This document shows, piece by piece, positions 1-9,331 of a stretch of 64,000 nucleotides of DNA. Under the pieces are notes generated by a model. The model made no database searches and was not told where the DNA came from. It saw only the letters and a list, made by a program, of their open reading frames with translations. Within the stretch, counting starts at the first letter, position 1; each line of letters begins with the position of its first letter. Source of the stretch: an uncultured Bacteroidales bacterium. Its GTDB lineage: Bacteria > Bacteroidota > Bacteroidia > Bacteroidales > UBA932. Position numbers and translations under genes: made by a program. The stretch covers positions 124,001-188,000 of the forward strand of contig ONEX01000006.1 in assembly GCA_900316955.1 (NCBI GenBank), in the 5' to 3' direction.

Positions 1-1200
1 TCCTCGTCCACGCCCCTGGAAGCCGGTGTCGGCGGCGTCCTGAACCTGGGAACGGTCTCGGACGGAAAGCCCTGGCGCTATTACGACGTCACCGGCGTGA
101 AATCCTATGGTTCCCAGCAGGATCTGCTGGATGAGACGGGACTTTCCAGCCTGTTGTCGGGGTACGAGCTCATGCTGGCTATCATCTTCCCCGACCGCTA
201 CAAGACCGCCAGCGCCATCAGCTATACCTACCTCTCCGCGGACCCGCAGGGGGAACCGGTGGAACTGTCGGCCCTCCTCTACATCCCCGACGCCGTCCTT
301 AACGGCACCAAGGCCCTGACCGGCATCTCCCTGACCAACCACGGCACCATCGCCTCCAATGCCGAATGCCCCACGATGAAAGCCCAGTTCGAGGGCGCCC
401 TGGCCTGGAAAAACTACGCCATGGTGATGCCCGACTACTACGGCTTCGGCGCCAGCGCGGACCGTCCCCAGGCCTACCTGGACCCGGAGACCACGGCGCG
501 CGGCAACATCGACGCCTACCTGGCCGCCCGCCAGCTGCTGGAAGACCGGAAAGTCTCCCTCCCGTCCCGGCTGTACAGCTTCGGCTACTCGCAGGGCGGG
601 TTCAATTCCATGGCCAATCTCAAGTATGTCTCCGAGCACCCCGAACTCTCCATCAGCTTCGAGAAAGTGATGTGCGGCGGCAGCCCCTTCGACGTGGAGC
701 TGACCTGGAACGCCTACACCGGCGGTACCTTCCGAAACGCCATCGCGTTCGTCCCCTTGAGCGTGGTCAGCGTCAACGAGGCCCATCAGCTGGGCATCCC
801 CTACGGCGACCTCTTCCAGGGAGCCCTGCTCAGCAACTGGAAGAACTGGATCCTGTCCAAGGAATTCACCCTCGCCGAAATCAACGAGAAGCTCGGCACC
901 GACAACCTGGCGGACGTCCTGAACGAGGATTTCCTGGCGGGAAGGGGCGATGCCCACGACCGCGTCATGGCGGTCTGCCGGGGCTACTCGCTGACGTCCG
1001 GATGGACCCCGCCTTCCGGAACGAAGATCTTCCTGTATCACTCGAACCAGGACGACACCGTCCCCTACGAGAACCTCACGTCCATGAAAACCTTCCTGGA
1101 CGGGGTCGCCCCCGGCTGCTACACCGCCTATGACGGGAACAACGGCGGGCACATCAACGCGGTCGTCAGTTTTGTCTTGAACCTTGTTTTCGAATGGTAG
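1..1200 (+). CDS. Secreted-type alpha/beta hydrolase (lipase/esterase-like), 5' end outside window
   Basis: The reading frame is open from the first base, so the gene starts upstream; the GTG at 97 is only an internal codon. The C-terminal ~400 residues show an alpha/beta-hydrolase fold: nucleophile elbow GYSQGG (bases about 583-600), a late acid in DDTVPYEN and a terminal His in NGGHINAV. The order Ser-Asp-His and the Y-x-GFG segment resemble secretory lipase/esterase relatives. The substrate cannot be read from sequence. A 44-codon ORF begins three bases after the stop. Family-level call is confident; lipase versus peptidase or feruloyl esterase is not resolved. Confidence 0.8.
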   Translation, partial: SSSTPLEAGVGGVLNLGTVSDGKPWRYYDVTGVKSYGSQQDLLDETGLSSLLSGYELMLAIIFPDRYKTASAISYTYLSADPQGEPVELSALLYIPDAVLNGTKALTGISLTNHGTIASNAECPTMKAQFEGALAWKNYAMVMPDYYGFGASADRPQAYLDPETTARGNIDAYLAARQLLEDRKVSLPSRLYSFGYSQGGFNSMANLKYVSEHPELSISFEKVMCGGSPFDVELTWNAYTGGTFRNAIAFVPLSVVSVNEAHQLGIPYGDLFQGALLSNWKNWILSKEFTLAEINEKLGTDNLADVLNEDFLAGRGDAHDRVMAVCRGYSLTSGWTPPSGTKIFLYHSNQDDTVPYENLTSMKTFLDGVAPGCYTAYDGNNGGHINAVVSFVLNLVFEW

Positions 1201-1202
1201 CC

Positions 1203-1337
1203 ATGGAGCATCTCCCTTACATACCCCCGACGACGCGGATCATTCCCGTCCGCTACGAATCCCTCCTGTGCCAACTCAACGCAAGCACCGACCCCTACCA
1301 CGACAACGGAGACTACGACTGGAGCGACGAAGACTGA
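1203..1337 (+). CDS. Small 44-residue protein, unknown function
   Basis: An ATG lies two bases after the stop of the hydrolase and opens a 44-codon frame ending TGA at 1335-1337. The product begins MEHLPYIPPTTRIIPVRYES and ends in an acidic, aromatic tail (DNGDYDWSDED). Short ORFs with a PPxTxxI/VxV pattern followed by a cysteine and an acidic C-terminus are often seen in Bacteroidales beside secreted proteins; that is recollection of a pattern, not a database match. Tight coupling to the hydrolase suggests co-translation. The next gene starts 17 bp downstream. Confidence 0.55.
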   Translation: MEHLPYIPPTTRIIPVRYESLLCQLNASTDPYHDNGDYDWSDED

Positions 1338-1354
1338 CCGGGCCCGAACTGCCG

Positions 1355-2482
1355 ATGCATACCGACAAAGACAAACAAGTGAAAAAACGGCTCGCCTCGC
1401 TGGACATCCTGCGCGGGGCGGACCTCTTCCTGCTGCTGTTCCTGGGGCCGGTCATCCACGCCTTGTGCGAGGCGTATCCGGAGGGGACGGCCTGGCTGGC
1501 GCACCAGAGCGAGCATGTCGCCTGGGAAGGATTCGTGCTGTGGGACCTCATCATGCCGCTCTTCCTGTTCATGTCCGGCATGACGATCCCGTTCTCGATG
1601 GCCCGCTACAAGGAGGGCGCAAAGCCGGACGCGCACTTTTACCTGAAGCTCCTCCGGCGCTTCTGCCTGCTGTTCTTCCTGGGCTGGATCGTGCAGGGGA
1701 ACCTGCTGGATTTCGACTGGAAACTGTTCCATCCCTTCGCCAACACGCTCCAGGCCATCGCCGTGGGCTATGTCATCGCCGCCCTGCTGTTCGTCCATCT
1801 GGACGGCAAATGGCAGGTCCTTGCGGCGGCCGTCTTTTTCGCCGGCTACTGGATCGCCTTCGCCTGTACGGGGATGAACCTGGACGGGCAGGAGAACATC
1901 GCGATGGTCATCGACAAGGCCGTCCTGGGGTCGCATCGCGACGGCGTCCTCTGGGCGGCGGACGGCAGCTGGCGCTTCAACCCGCGGTATGAATACACCT
2001 GGATCCTCTCCAGCCTCAATTTCGCCGTCACCGCCCTGCTGGGCAGCTTCGCCGGGCAGCTGCTGAAGAGTGACCGCCACGCGCCGGCGAAGCGGGCCGC
2101 CCTGGTGGCCCTGGCCGGCGCCGGCCTCCTCGCGGCGGGCCTCGCCATCTCCCCGCTGTTCCCCATCATCAAGAAGATCTGGAGCAGCAGCATGACCCTC
2201 TATTCGGGCGGCATCTGCTTCCTCCTCATCGCCTTGACCTATTACCTGGTGGACGTACGCGGATGGCACAAGGGGGCGGACTGGCTGAAGCTGTACGGGA
2301 TGAACGCCATCACGGCCTATGCCGTGGGCAAGACCCTCGACTTCTCCTCGATCTCCGAATCCCTCCTGCACGGCTTTGCCGCCTTCTCCTGGTATCCCGC
2401 GCTGATTGCCCTCTCGAACGGCCTCATCCTCCTCGTCATCCTCTGGCTGATGTACCGGAACAGGCTCTTCCTGCGGGTCTAA
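1355..2482 (+). CDS. DUF5009 / NagX-type multi-pass acyltransferase
   Basis: 375-residue polytopic membrane protein. The start at 1355 (MHTDKDKQVKKRLASLDILR) is chosen because the family begins with a short basic stretch and R-x-x-S-L-D-x-x-R-G; the longer frame from 1184 runs through the small ORF and has no membrane character. About ten hydrophobic segments follow. The family (COG4299, DUF5009, related to heparan-alpha-glucosaminide N-acetyltransferase) is thought to move acetyl groups across the membrane onto amino sugars. This fits a glycan-degrading bacterium, but the acceptor here is unknown. It converges on the radical-SAM gene across a 107-bp gap. Confidence 0.85.
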   Translation: MHTDKDKQVKKRLASLDILRGADLFLLLFLGPVIHALCEAYPEGTAWLAHQSEHVAWEGFVLWDLIMPLFLFMSGMTIPFSMARYKEGAKPDAHFYLKLLRRFCLLFFLGWIVQGNLLDFDWKLFHPFANTLQAIAVGYVIAALLFVHLDGKWQVLAAAVFFAGYWIAFACTGMNLDGQENIAMVIDKAVLGSHRDGVLWAADGSWRFNPRYEYTWILSSLNFAVTALLGSFAGQLLKSDRHAPAKRAALVALAGAGLLAAGLAISPLFPIIKKIWSSSMTLYSGGICFLLIALTYYLVDVRGWHKGADWLKLYGMNAITAYAVGKTLDFSSISESLLHGFAAFSWYPALIALSNGLILLVILWLMYRNRLFLRV

Positions 2483-2589
2483 AAAGAATCAGGTCTTCCG
2501 CTCGAACCTTAATACCGCCCTATCCCCGACTTTGAAAAGATGGCAAACTGAATCGAGTTAGTTGTAACTACAGGGATCTGAAAACTGTC

Positions 2590-4620
2590 TCAGAAATGAG
2601 GTGAATGGCTACGTCTATGCATTTTGGCTTCTATCGTTGGCGCTTTATCATATTCTAGTTTCATTCTGAACAGTTCAGTATCCTTTTCAACGATGGCTAT
2701 CCTATTGTTTTTATAATAAGAGAGAAGCCTACGAGCATCGTCATTCTGGAATCGGACATCAATGTCATCGAAATCGTTTCTGTGAATCGTATCGTTGACT
2801 CGGTTCCAGATTTCAAGCGGTAGTGTATTCTTGCAATGATTATAAAGCCGCCACCAAGAATCAGTAGAACTCTCGCAAATCATATCGTTCCCAAGAAGTT
2901 TGATGGCCACATCATGCGCGAAATCTGAATTCAACCACTCGAAAAAAAGACGATAGATAATCATGGTCTCTGGCATTTCGAGTAGTTTGAAGTACTCTTC
3001 TAAATTACGCCCGAAGGCTTTTTCAAAAAAGGGAGTTCCCTTACCAATCTTTCCTTTTGTGCTATTCAAGATCGCTTGGATGGCACGGATGTACTTTCTA
3101 TTCCAATGCTTTCCGATGTAGTCTCGATTGTGAGAGTAATCCTGATCCATTTCATCTGTTTTCCGGATGGGATGATATTTCATCGGAAATGAATAAATGC
3201 TGACCTGTAACTCGTCACACAAGTCAACATTTATTCGAAGTCGCTTATAAAGATCTTCCGGATAGTCCTCAAAATTGTATAGGAGGTAATTGGAGAAGTC
3301 CTTCAAACCGGCAGCGGCACTCATTCTGATGGCGTCGCAGTATTTCTTTTCAGTTTTTAGATCATCAAACGCAATTCGTAAGGGCCGTATAGCAATGCGA
3401 GCCAAGAGTTTTACCTTTTCTGGGGTAAAAAGACGTGCATCAACCCCTTGATTGAAGTCCACATAGCGTTGGACGCCTCTACCTGGCTTATGATGCTTTG
3501 TGTAAAGGATCTTGAGGTCCTCGTATGCCGCGAGAAGATTCTCCTTGGTCGAGGTTAGAAATTTGTCAATATGGAATTTTACACGGATACAATAAACCGC
3601 GTAAGACTCCTCACCTTTGAGTGAGTCATAGAACTCATCAATGAGCTTCCACGTCTTGCGGATATAGGCCCTATCATTAATGTTATTCCGAAGGTTTCTT
3701 ACCGCGATTTCCAGACGATTAGGTTGTTTGAACAAAGCACCACGTTGGAAACCACAATCAACAATCTCCTGTATAATACGGGGGAAATCTTTGGATGCGA
3801 GGACATTGTTGTCCATCAGAAGCAAATCCTTCTGCGGCCCATATAATTCGTCCACACGCCGCAAACGAGCTTTGAGAGGAATGAATGTCTGGTATATCGG
3901 TTCAAGAGTGGGGACAGCGCAGAACTTGCAATGCCTAATACATCCACGGGTTGTATAGCGGTAATAGGCATTATCCATCTGATAGTGATAATCAACTTCA
4001 TCCAAGATGGAATAATCCAGTTCAAGTTCATCGATGTTCTGACAATCTCCTTCATGGATACCACCTGGTCTCAAGATACCGACATGAGGCTTGATTCCCG
4101 TGGCTTCTTCAATCTCTTTGGGTTGTATAGAGGCTAATACACCACCAACCATTAGATTATTCTGATCCTTTACTAGTTTCTTTGCAAAGTTGATCGTCTC
4201 TATAGTCTTGTCCCAGTAAAACGTGAAAAGCGTAGTGACGCCAACCCAGTCCCACTCTGGCTCCTGTTCCCAGGTTCCTTTCCAGAAAAAGTCTTTGGCA
4301 TCTTCTACATATTGGATTTGAAGCATGTTCAAACCAGCTTCGTCTTGAGGGAGTTTCTCAAGATGAAGCCTTTTCCGAGTTTTTACGTAATCAGTTAATA
4401 TATCCTTGTAAATGTGCCAATTAGTACCATTGACGTCATTTGCATTGAGATTCTCGACAAGGTGATCTACGATTCGCTCGATAACGAATGATTTTAAATC
4501 GCCTTTATAGAAAACGACCTCCCAGCCACCTAGATTTCGGAAATAGGTGGCGATTTTCATCAAACCGACTGGCGGGAATTTATTCGAGTAGTCTGGTTCT
4601 ATTAATAGGGCTTTCGGCAT
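2590..4620 (-). CDS. Radical SAM protein with B12-binding-like N-terminus (last gene of NurA-HerA-Hsp90 operon)
   Basis: 676 residues. The N-terminus (residues 1-40, with PPVGLMKIATYFRNLG) resembles cobalamin-binding radical-SAM enzymes. The 4Fe-4S/SAM motif C-x3-C-x2-C is at C227, C231, C234 inside RYTTRGCIRHCKFC, followed by a TIM-barrel-like stretch and about 250 residues I cannot assign. It starts one base after the Hsp90-like gene stops, so it is the fourth gene of the operon. Codon use is AT-rich compared with flanking genes. Known family chemistry is radical-based methylation, thiomethylation or rearrangement; the substrate is unknown. Its place in a NurA/HerA operon suggests nucleic acid or protein modification, which is inference. 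Confidence 0.85.
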   Translation of the reverse strand: MPKALLIEPDYSNKFPPVGLMKIATYFRNLGGWEVVFYKGDLKSFVIERIVDHLVENLNANDVNGTNWHIYKDILTDYVKTRKRLHLEKLPQDEAGLNMLQIQYVEDAKDFFWKGTWEQEPEWDWVGVTTLFTFYWDKTIETINFAKKLVKDQNNLMVGGVLASIQPKEIEEATGIKPHVGILRPGGIHEGDCQNIDELELDYSILDEVDYHYQMDNAYYRYTTRGCIRHCKFCAVPTLEPIYQTFIPLKARLRRVDELYGPQKDLLLMDNNVLASKDFPRIIQEIVDCGFQRGALFKQPNRLEIAVRNLRNNINDRAYIRKTWKLIDEFYDSLKGEESYAVYCIRVKFHIDKFLTSTKENLLAAYEDLKILYTKHHKPGRGVQRYVDFNQGVDARLFTPEKVKLLARIAIRPLRIAFDDLKTEKKYCDAIRMSAAAGLKDFSNYLLYNFEDYPEDLYKRLRINVDLCDELQVSIYSFPMKYHPIRKTDEMDQDYSHNRDYIGKHWNRKYIRAIQAILNSTKGKIGKGTPFFEKAFGRNLEEYFKLLEMPETMIIYRLFFEWLNSDFAHDVAIKLLGNDMICESSTDSWWRLYNHCKNTLPLEIWNRVNDTIHRNDFDDIDVRFQNDDARRLLSYYKNNRIAIVEKDTELFRMKLEYDKAPTIEAKMHRRSHSPHF

Positions 4621-4621
4621 T

Positions 4622-6265
4622 CTACTCGTTCTTCAAGTCGTTTAGCACTGCCGATTTGATGCTGGAAACTATTTCTTTGCTGCGGGTAGGAGTATGACGA
4701 TCTATAAGAGTAAAGACTTTTTTCAGCATCCCAATGCCCTCGCTTCCATACTTGCAAGCCATTGCTTCCATCTCCTCTGTAGCGGTCGGTTTTGGAACAA
4801 GCATATCATTTTTACCCGAGCCATATAGGGCACTCGGTTCTTCAAGCATATTGGCCTCTGCTTCCTCTCTAATTTGATTCATCTTCTGCTGGTAAACATT
4901 CAGCATTGCTTTGACGCCAGGCTTCTGGGCGCGAGGAGCATCCAATTGCTTGCGGATTTCTTCAGAAGCCTTAGACTGATCTTCATAGGCTTTTGATACA
5001 TCCTGCGCCATTGAAGAGGCACTATGGCCAGAAATAGAAGGATCAGTGGGATGGCTTGTCGTAAGGATATTGGTCGCAGACTGGTATTTCTCCAGTTGTT
5101 TCTTAACTTTATTCGCAGTTTGATAAACATCCTGCATCTCGTAGTTAAAAAAAGCACGAATCTTTTCTTTAAATTCGAGCGCCTCCGCAGTGGGAGCTAA
5201 ATCTGAACGATCTGTCGTTGGTTTTATACGAGGATGAATGATATGGATTTCGCCATTGAAATACTTATTACTCCTGGCCTGTTTGAAGTACTCAGTACCA
5301 TCAAAGAAATTCTGGTTCCCAATCTGGATGTTGTGAATACGTAGACGCATTCCACGCGTTAATACAAAACTATTATTATTAGGATCCCGGTCTGGGATTT
5401 GAGTGGAGAACTCTGTAATGGCGTACCAGCCCCAAGCAAGAGACTCACGTTTATCACTTATTATCGTGAAGAAACGAAGCCCATAAATCTGATCACCTGT
5501 GCCATCAATGCGAAGTCCATATGGCTTTCGAATATCTACATAGTCGTTTAACGAGACCTTAACACGGCTCATGCTATTATAGCGAAGCAGATAGTCTTCG
5601 CCATTCTCGGATATGCTTGGTTTAATAAGACTGTTCTTGAACTCGGCGAGATAATCAATCGGTGCAACCTGTTTCAAATAGTCTCTTATTGCTGTTTCAT
5701 CCAACAGTTCAGGATAGTCTGCCAAGATGTCGTTCAAGGAGACACGAAAAAAGTGGTCTTCTTCATTCACAGGGCGCTGAGAAAACGCAGTAACTGCGTC
5801 AATAACCTCTGATGCACCCATATCATTATCCTCATCTTCAAGAATAGCTCGAATCTTATCTACATCGAATACTATTTTTGATTCCAAAGATTCCCCTTTG
5901 GCAGATGTCTCAAAAATGAGTCGCCTGCAATAACCAGCCCCTACGAGACGTCCAATTCCATAATAGCCAGCAAGATAGTCTTTTTTCTTTTTTGTCGTTT
6001 TAGCAACATCCTTGAGAGTTCTCTCCGCAGATTCAGCAGAAATTCCAATACCGTTGTCTTGAATCACAACCGAGTGTTGAGATGGATTAATGCGAATGGA
6101 AATATGGCCATCTTCCATTGAATCAAGAACACCAGTATCACACGCCTCTCGGATTGAATCTGTTGCGTTCTGCAGATACTCGCGATAGATTGTTTCCGCT
6201 TCAGGATAAAGCGAAAACATTAACATTTCAAGGATATCTTTTCCGATTTCTGTCTTATGCGCCAT
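4622..6265 (-). CDS. Hsp90-like GHKL ATPase
   Basis: 547 residues. The Bergerat ATP-binding fold is clear: N-box REYLQNATDSI (28-38), DNGIGIS (70-76) and glycine lid GYYGIGRLVG (100-109), as in HtpG/Hsp90 and MutL. It is shorter than HtpG (about 620+), and its middle and C-terminal parts do not look like standard Hsp90 client and dimer domains. The C-terminal third is polar and helical, perhaps coiled coil. It sits five bases after the HerA gene and one base before the radical-SAM gene. A dedicated chaperone or GHKL motor for the HerA/NurA machine is a reasonable inference. GHKL ATPases also occur in several bacterial defence loci. Confidence 0.8.
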   Translation of the reverse strand: MAHKTEIGKDILEMLMFSLYPEAETIYREYLQNATDSIREACDTGVLDSMEDGHISIRINPSQHSVVIQDNGIGISAESAERTLKDVAKTTKKKKDYLAGYYGIGRLVGAGYCRRLIFETSAKGESLESKIVFDVDKIRAILEDEDNDMGASEVIDAVTAFSQRPVNEEDHFFRVSLNDILADYPELLDETAIRDYLKQVAPIDYLAEFKNSLIKPSISENGEDYLLRYNSMSRVKVSLNDYVDIRKPYGLRIDGTGDQIYGLRFFTIISDKRESLAWGWYAITEFSTQIPDRDPNNNSFVLTRGMRLRIHNIQIGNQNFFDGTEYFKQARSNKYFNGEIHIIHPRIKPTTDRSDLAPTAEALEFKEKIRAFFNYEMQDVYQTANKVKKQLEKYQSATNILTTSHPTDPSISGHSASSMAQDVSKAYEDQSKASEEIRKQLDAPRAQKPGVKAMLNVYQQKMNQIREEAEANMLEEPSALYGSGKNDMLVPKPTATEEMEAMACKYGSEGIGMLKKVFTLIDRHTPTRSKEIVSSIKSAVLNDLKNE

Positions 6266-6270
6266 ATATA

Positions 6271-7929
6271 CTATCCATTAGGGAACTGTTTATACGTGTT
6301 GTAGGGGAACTTGATATTAATAAGCGAACGAAGAGCCGGATTTGAGATAATATACTCACCAGCAGGTAGTCTAGTCATCATGTTTTGATAGACTTTTGGT
6401 ATATAGCGATAATCCGGTTTGGAAACCTCTATCGCATTTGTGCGACCATAAGCAGATGTTGCGCAGTTGCCTTTCACACGGTCGTGAATAGCGCTACGGA
6501 ACTGCTCAACCGAGAAAAGAATGATACCTAGGGATCGCCCGCGTTCTGTGATATCAAGCAATTGATGAAGAATGGGCGAATTCTTCGGGGTGTCATTAGA
6601 AGCGTATTTGTTTAACTCGTCCACAAAGATGATGACCTTTTGGGGAACATTATCCCGTTCGGTATCAAACTTCATTTCCCACACCGCCTTAGCCACACTA
6701 CCAAACACAAAACTTTGTGCCAAATCATCCAGCAGAGTCATATCGACCACCATAACTTGGCCACCGATGAGATTGTTCTTGATTTCAAGGGAAAGATCTG
6801 TCTCCGTGTCAGCGAGATTATCATTGAATATGCCGTTCGGGTCGATTACCTTGTTGATGATTCGAAGGAATTTCTTCCAGGATGCTGGAAGAATCTCATT
6901 CTGCTTACCTGTGGCTTGCTTGTCGGCATATGACTTAATAACCTCCTTGAGTGTGTCCCAGGTGGACACATTCCAAAAGTCTCCCTGACGGTTGATGATG
7001 TAATTGACACAACTCTCCATTGTCCCAGAAGCATCATCTTCATTAGCTAAGATTAAATCTAGTTTGTCGAACGAACTATCCAAAGGGAATTTGTACGTAA
7101 ATGCTTTCCCTTTACGCTTTTGTTTATCCACATCCTTTGGATCGGCATTGGTCATCACACCTTTTAAGTTATAAAAAGGGTAATAGTACTTGACTTTCTG
7201 GAATGGCTTCGGTTCAAGTCCCAATTCACTGTATAGTTGCTTGTCTTCTTCTTTTAGAGCCATATTAGGTTCATCAATAGCGAGGAGGTCACGCCCCTTA
7301 ACATTGAAGAAGACAAATGCGACATCTTCTGTGGCTTGGAACTTTTGTTGAATTGCATTGAGGAGGAACATCGAGTACGAGGTCTTGGCAGCAAGTCCGG
7401 AAATACCAGACACATTCAAATGCGCCCCCTCAGGGCCAATTAAAAAATTGGCATTTAACTCAACTTTGATCTTGAGTGCTTCTTCACCCTTATACATTTG
7501 CAGATAACCACATACGATAGGATTTTTCACCTTGTCCAAGCCAAGAGCGGTGCGAACATCATCAGCGCTGCACAAAGAAACCTGTTTCCCATCAAGGACA
7601 GGAGTGTAGATGTTACCCGTGTTGCTGACAACTTTGGCTTTGACGTAGTTCATCCCAAGTCTGTTCATGTTGCCAACCTTAGCATCGGTAGAACCAAAGT
7701 CACTAGAGATGTAGCTGGTAAAATGACTGGGGGCATCCGTAACATGATTAATCTCCTCGATTATCCCATATGTGATTGTCGAGTCATTCGGAAGATGCTT
7801 AACCTTCACGATATCAAAAGGACTAAGGATTTCCCCTTTGTCGGTCCAAAAGAAGAAATCATCAGTAGTGGACGGATTCTTCTCTGTCGCTGAAACTTTG
7901 CCAATAACTCTCTCTGTACTCATACTCAA
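6271..7929 (-). CDS. HerA-like (FtsK/HerA superfamily) ATPase
   Basis: 552 residues. The N-terminal ~140 residues look like the HAS barrel of HerA. The P-loop lies at 175-184 as GISGLAAKTS, an unusual form (G-x-S-G-x-x-x-K-T-S) rather than the textbook GxxGxGK(S/T). Walker B is KVIIFVDELN (431-440), and RGRSLGIILFSVEQFR downstream resembles the sensor/arginine region. HerA proteins are hexameric DNA translocases that work with the nuclease NurA. Here the ATG overlaps the NurA-like stop by four bases (ATGA), so the two are translationally coupled. Confidence 0.85.
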   Translation of the reverse strand: MSMSTERVIGKVSATEKNPSTTDDFFFWTDKGEILSPFDIVKVKHLPNDSTITYGIIEEINHVTDAPSHFTSYISSDFGSTDAKVGNMNRLGMNYVKAKVVSNTGNIYTPVLDGKQVSLCSADDVRTALGLDKVKNPIVCGYLQMYKGEEALKIKVELNANFLIGPEGAHLNVSGISGLAAKTSYSMFLLNAIQQKFQATEDVAFVFFNVKGRDLLAIDEPNMALKEEDKQLYSELGLEPKPFQKVKYYYPFYNLKGVMTNADPKDVDKQKRKGKAFTYKFPLDSSFDKLDLILANEDDASGTMESCVNYIINRQGDFWNVSTWDTLKEVIKSYADKQATGKQNEILPASWKKFLRIINKVIDPNGIFNDNLADTETDLSLEIKNNLIGGQVMVVDMTLLDDLAQSFVFGSVAKAVWEMKFDTERDNVPQKVIIFVDELNKYASNDTPKNSPILHQLLDITERGRSLGIILFSVEQFRSAIHDRVKGNCATSAYGRTNAIEVSKPDYRYIPKVYQNMMTRLPAGEYIISNPALRSLINIKFPYNTYKQFPNG

Positions 7930-9119
7930 AACAGACTCAGAAATATGTTGCTATCAATGTATTGCGATTTGCAGTATGTCTCTGTGAGATATACCGGGTA
8001 AATATGATTTCCCCACCGAACGTCCGAGCCAAAACAAACAGGATAAGCTTCACGGATAAGGTTAGCACTTATAGCGTCAATGGTACTGCTCTTTATCGGC
8101 TCTGATGCGTTGAACATTATCATTTCACATTTCACCACATCTGAAAAGTGTGTTTCTCTGAAATTATTCTCCTTCCGGAGGCGAAGGTACCAAACCGCAA
8201 AGGTCATCCCACTAGAATGCGTTGAAGTGTATTTATATGCTTTGGTACGCTCAAAAGGTTTCAGGTTTGCTATGGTGGAAGAAAGCTTTCTCCCCTCAAA
8301 ATTCTTAATAAGATCAGGATCGAAAGACTTGGATACTCCCACTACATTCTTGTAATTGGCTCGCATATTCTGCCATTCTGCGATGTCGAAAGACGAGAAA
8401 CGAGGATTGTATTGAAGTGATCCATCCTTAATTAGCCAGTTCTCATCATTAAGTTTTTTCTGAATGCACAGGTCCTTGACAAGTAACTGCTCATCATCCG
8501 TCATTGCATTCTGAATTCGTGCAATAGCGCTGTTTTTGAAACGATTCTTGTCACTTGCATCCCCGACAGTAGGGCCATCAGTAGGATAGAAAACAATCTG
8601 GCTTACGCCAATATTTCGTGCCGCGATGTACCGGTGATTGGTTTTCAAGTAGGCATTTAATCGTTCGCAATAGAGACGTGCATAATCCTCAGCCTTCCCA
8701 CCCATGTGAAACTGCTTCGGTAAAGACAGAATGATTTCTGTTCTCAAATCAGCCATCTTGAAAGTGTCTCTATTTGGGCGATGACAACAACCAACAACAA
8801 TCTGACCGGCTACAATCGGGAATATCTTCTGGCCGATGGATATATCGTCAACTTTATAAGTGTGACGGGAGCCATCCAAAAAATAGGTAAACCATGGTTG
8901 AGTTGTTTCAATAAGATGGCGTGAAATCCTGACAGTATGAATTCTCCGAGCATCATCCTCAGCAATCTTGCCGCTAGTATCCATCGGGATGGTATCCGTA
9001 TCCGAATTCTCACTGGTAATGGATTCGTAGTTGGCATCATCCAAAGTCAATTTCCGTGTTTTATAGCAGTGGACATTGACTTGGTTATTCTGTTCAATGT
9101 AGTCTAGTATTACTCCCAT
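7926..9119 (-). CDS. NurA-domain nuclease-like protein (first gene of operon)
   Basis: 397 residues. The clearest signature is YFLDGSRHTYK (residues 79-89): an Asp-Gly-Ser-Arg motif typical of NurA nucleases, whose Asp binds metal. Near the C-terminus the segment with SANLIREAYPVCFGSD and NHIYPVYLTETYCKS matches the kind of late catalytic region that family carries. Strict order and coupling with a HerA-like ATPase support the call. The N-terminal 75 residues are acidic and unassigned. NurA/HerA complexes resect DNA ends in archaea; bacterial versions occur in defence islands. Nuclease activity is inferred. Confidence 0.7.
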   Translation of the reverse strand: MGVILDYIEQNNQVNVHCYKTRKLTLDDANYESITSENSDTDTIPMDTSGKIAEDDARRIHTVRISRHLIETTQPWFTYFLDGSRHTYKVDDISIGQKIFPIVAGQIVVGCCHRPNRDTFKMADLRTEIILSLPKQFHMGGKAEDYARLYCERLNAYLKTNHRYIAARNIGVSQIVFYPTDGPTVGDASDKNRFKNSAIARIQNAMTDDEQLLVKDLCIQKKLNDENWLIKDGSLQYNPRFSSFDIAEWQNMRANYKNVVGVSKSFDPDLIKNFEGRKLSSTIANLKPFERTKAYKYTSTHSSGMTFAVWYLRLRKENNFRETHFSDVVKCEMIMFNASEPIKSSTIDAISANLIREAYPVCFGSDVRWGNHIYPVYLTETYCKSQYIDSNIFLSLF

Positions 9120-9221
9120 ATCAATTCAAATCGGATAAAGAAGCCAAGACTCTCCTGAACACAAACGTGGGACTGCATCCAATCCACCAAGGAGGCTCTG
9201 GTAAGCCCGGGCAATGGAATG

Positions 9222-9258
9222 GCATAACAGTCCCACGCGAACGCGTGAGACGTTATGC
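9222..9258. promoter_or_regulatory. Inverted repeat in the operon leader
   Basis: GCATAAC and GTTATGC form outer 7-bp arms around an inner CACGCG/CGCGTG pair. The element lies in the predicted 5' leader, about 100 nt upstream of the NurA-like start. A second GGCATAAC occurs at 9305-9312, just downstream of the predicted -7 box. It could be an operator or an RNA hairpin; nothing in the window names a regulator. Confidence 0.4.
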
Positions 9259-9331
9259 TTTCCTGATTACCCTAAAAATTTACCAGATTTCCTTGGACAG
9301 GAAAGGCATAACGCTCTTTTCGTATTTTGTT

